From: Gemmatimonadota bacterium
Lineage (GTDB): Bacteria; Gemmatimonadota; Gemmatimonadetes; Gemmatimonadales; GWC2-71-9
Direction of reading: 5' to 3'
Length of the DNA: 52,690 nt
Assembly: GCA_003246755.1 (NCBI GenBank)
Contig: QKDC01000156.1
Coordinates: 1 to 52,690, forward strand
Within the stretch, counting starts at the first letter, position 1, and every line of letters starts with the position of its first letter. The position numbers and the translations under genes are program-made. This document shows positions 52,622 to 52,690 of this stretch, one piece after another. The notes beneath the pieces are model-generated. The model was not told the origin of the DNA, ran no database searches, and saw nothing but the letters and a program-made list of their open reading frames with translations.

Positions 52622-52690
52622 ATGTCTACTGAGAAGCAGCTCCGCTGTTCTTTCTGCGGCAAGTCGAAAGATTCGGTTCGGAAGTTCATT
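52622..52690 (+). CDS. clpX: ATP-dependent Clp protease ATP-binding subunit ClpX, N-terminal part (truncated by window end)
   Basis: Only the first 23 codons are present. They encode STEKQLRCSFCGKSKDSVRK, with the first CxxC pair of the ClpX zinc-binding domain. Position directly after clpP confirms the assignment. The rest of the gene lies beyond the window. Confidence 0.9.
   Translation, partial: MSTEKQLRCSFCGKSKDSVRKFI

Overview
The window is ordinary, gene-dense, high-GC bacterial chromosome. Genes are tightly packed, with many ATGA/GTGA stop-start overlaps, frequent GTG/TTG starts and no intergenic stretch over 300 bases. No mobile element, phage, CRISPR array or defence cassette was seen. 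Repeated WSPDG-type PD40 propellers, DUF1080 next to a Tat-exported Gfo/Idh oxidoreductase, DUF3192- and DUF3224-type proteins, and the trigger factor-clpP-clpX order suggest Gemmatimonadota or a close relative. That placement is inference from gene content; no rRNA is present to test it.

Layout. 1-1.75 kb: 3' part of a PD40 beta-propeller gene broken by a one-base frameshift. 1.77-6.3 kb: serine hydrolase plus DUF3224 protein (minus), MFS transporter (plus), DinB-type protein (minus). 6.4-8.7 kb: holB-moaC-lytic transglycosylase (plus), running into a convergent MltD-like lipoprotein with three LysM repeats (minus). 10.5-14.1 kb (minus): Gfo/Idh oxidoreductase, DUF1080 protein, ilvE, NTF2-like protein. 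14.1-18.1 kb (minus): ffh-rpsP-rimM-trmD-rplS-rnhB followed by tRNA-Lys(UUU). 18.2-19.8 kb: DUF445 membrane protein (plus). 19.9-22.6 kb (minus): TrmH-type methyltransferase, prepilin peptidase, lipoprotein metallopeptidase. 22.6-23.4 kb: thiD (plus). 23.4-26.8 kb (minus): purine nucleoside salvage operon of a small protein, add, a CNT transporter and a purine nucleoside phosphorylase. 26.9-34.6 kb (plus): complete phosphate operon arsR-phoB-phoR-pstS-pstC-pstA-pstB1-pstB2-phoU. 34.6-38.9 kb (minus): rhomboid protease, a DeoC resembling the animal enzyme, and a two-domain ALDH16-like aldehyde dehydrogenase. 39-44 kb: LCM-type methyltransferase, four-helix membrane protein, then a translationally coupled PLP decarboxylase-amidohydrolase pair. 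44.1-47.7 kb: dnaK and an HtrA protease. 47.7-49.9 kb (minus): small lipoprotein plus a second PD40 propeller. 50.2 kb to the end: tRNA-Leu(UAG), a small membrane protein, tig-clpP and the first 23 codons of clpX.

How the genes work together. The nucleoside genes at 23-27 kb (uptake, deamination, phosphorolysis) and deoC-ALDH at 35-38 kb (deoxyribose-5-phosphate to glyceraldehyde-3-phosphate and acetaldehyde, then oxidation of the aldehyde) form two parts of one nucleoside-catabolism route; no phosphopentomutase is in the window. The phosphate operon carries its own two-component sensor, and a ladder of four to five 11-bp direct repeats just upstream of pstS looks like a PhoB box. tig-clpP-clpX, dnaK and the HtrA and rhomboid proteases cover protein quality control.

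I found no convincing previously undescribed system. The observations most worth checking are the 11-bp repeat ladder, the ArsR-type regulator co-translated with PhoB, the tandem pstB genes, the ALDH16-like/animal-like DERA pair, the small protein heading the purine operon, several start codons lying 5-9 nt after a -10-like hexamer (possible leaderless mRNAs), and perfect palindromes upstream of ilvE and dnaK.
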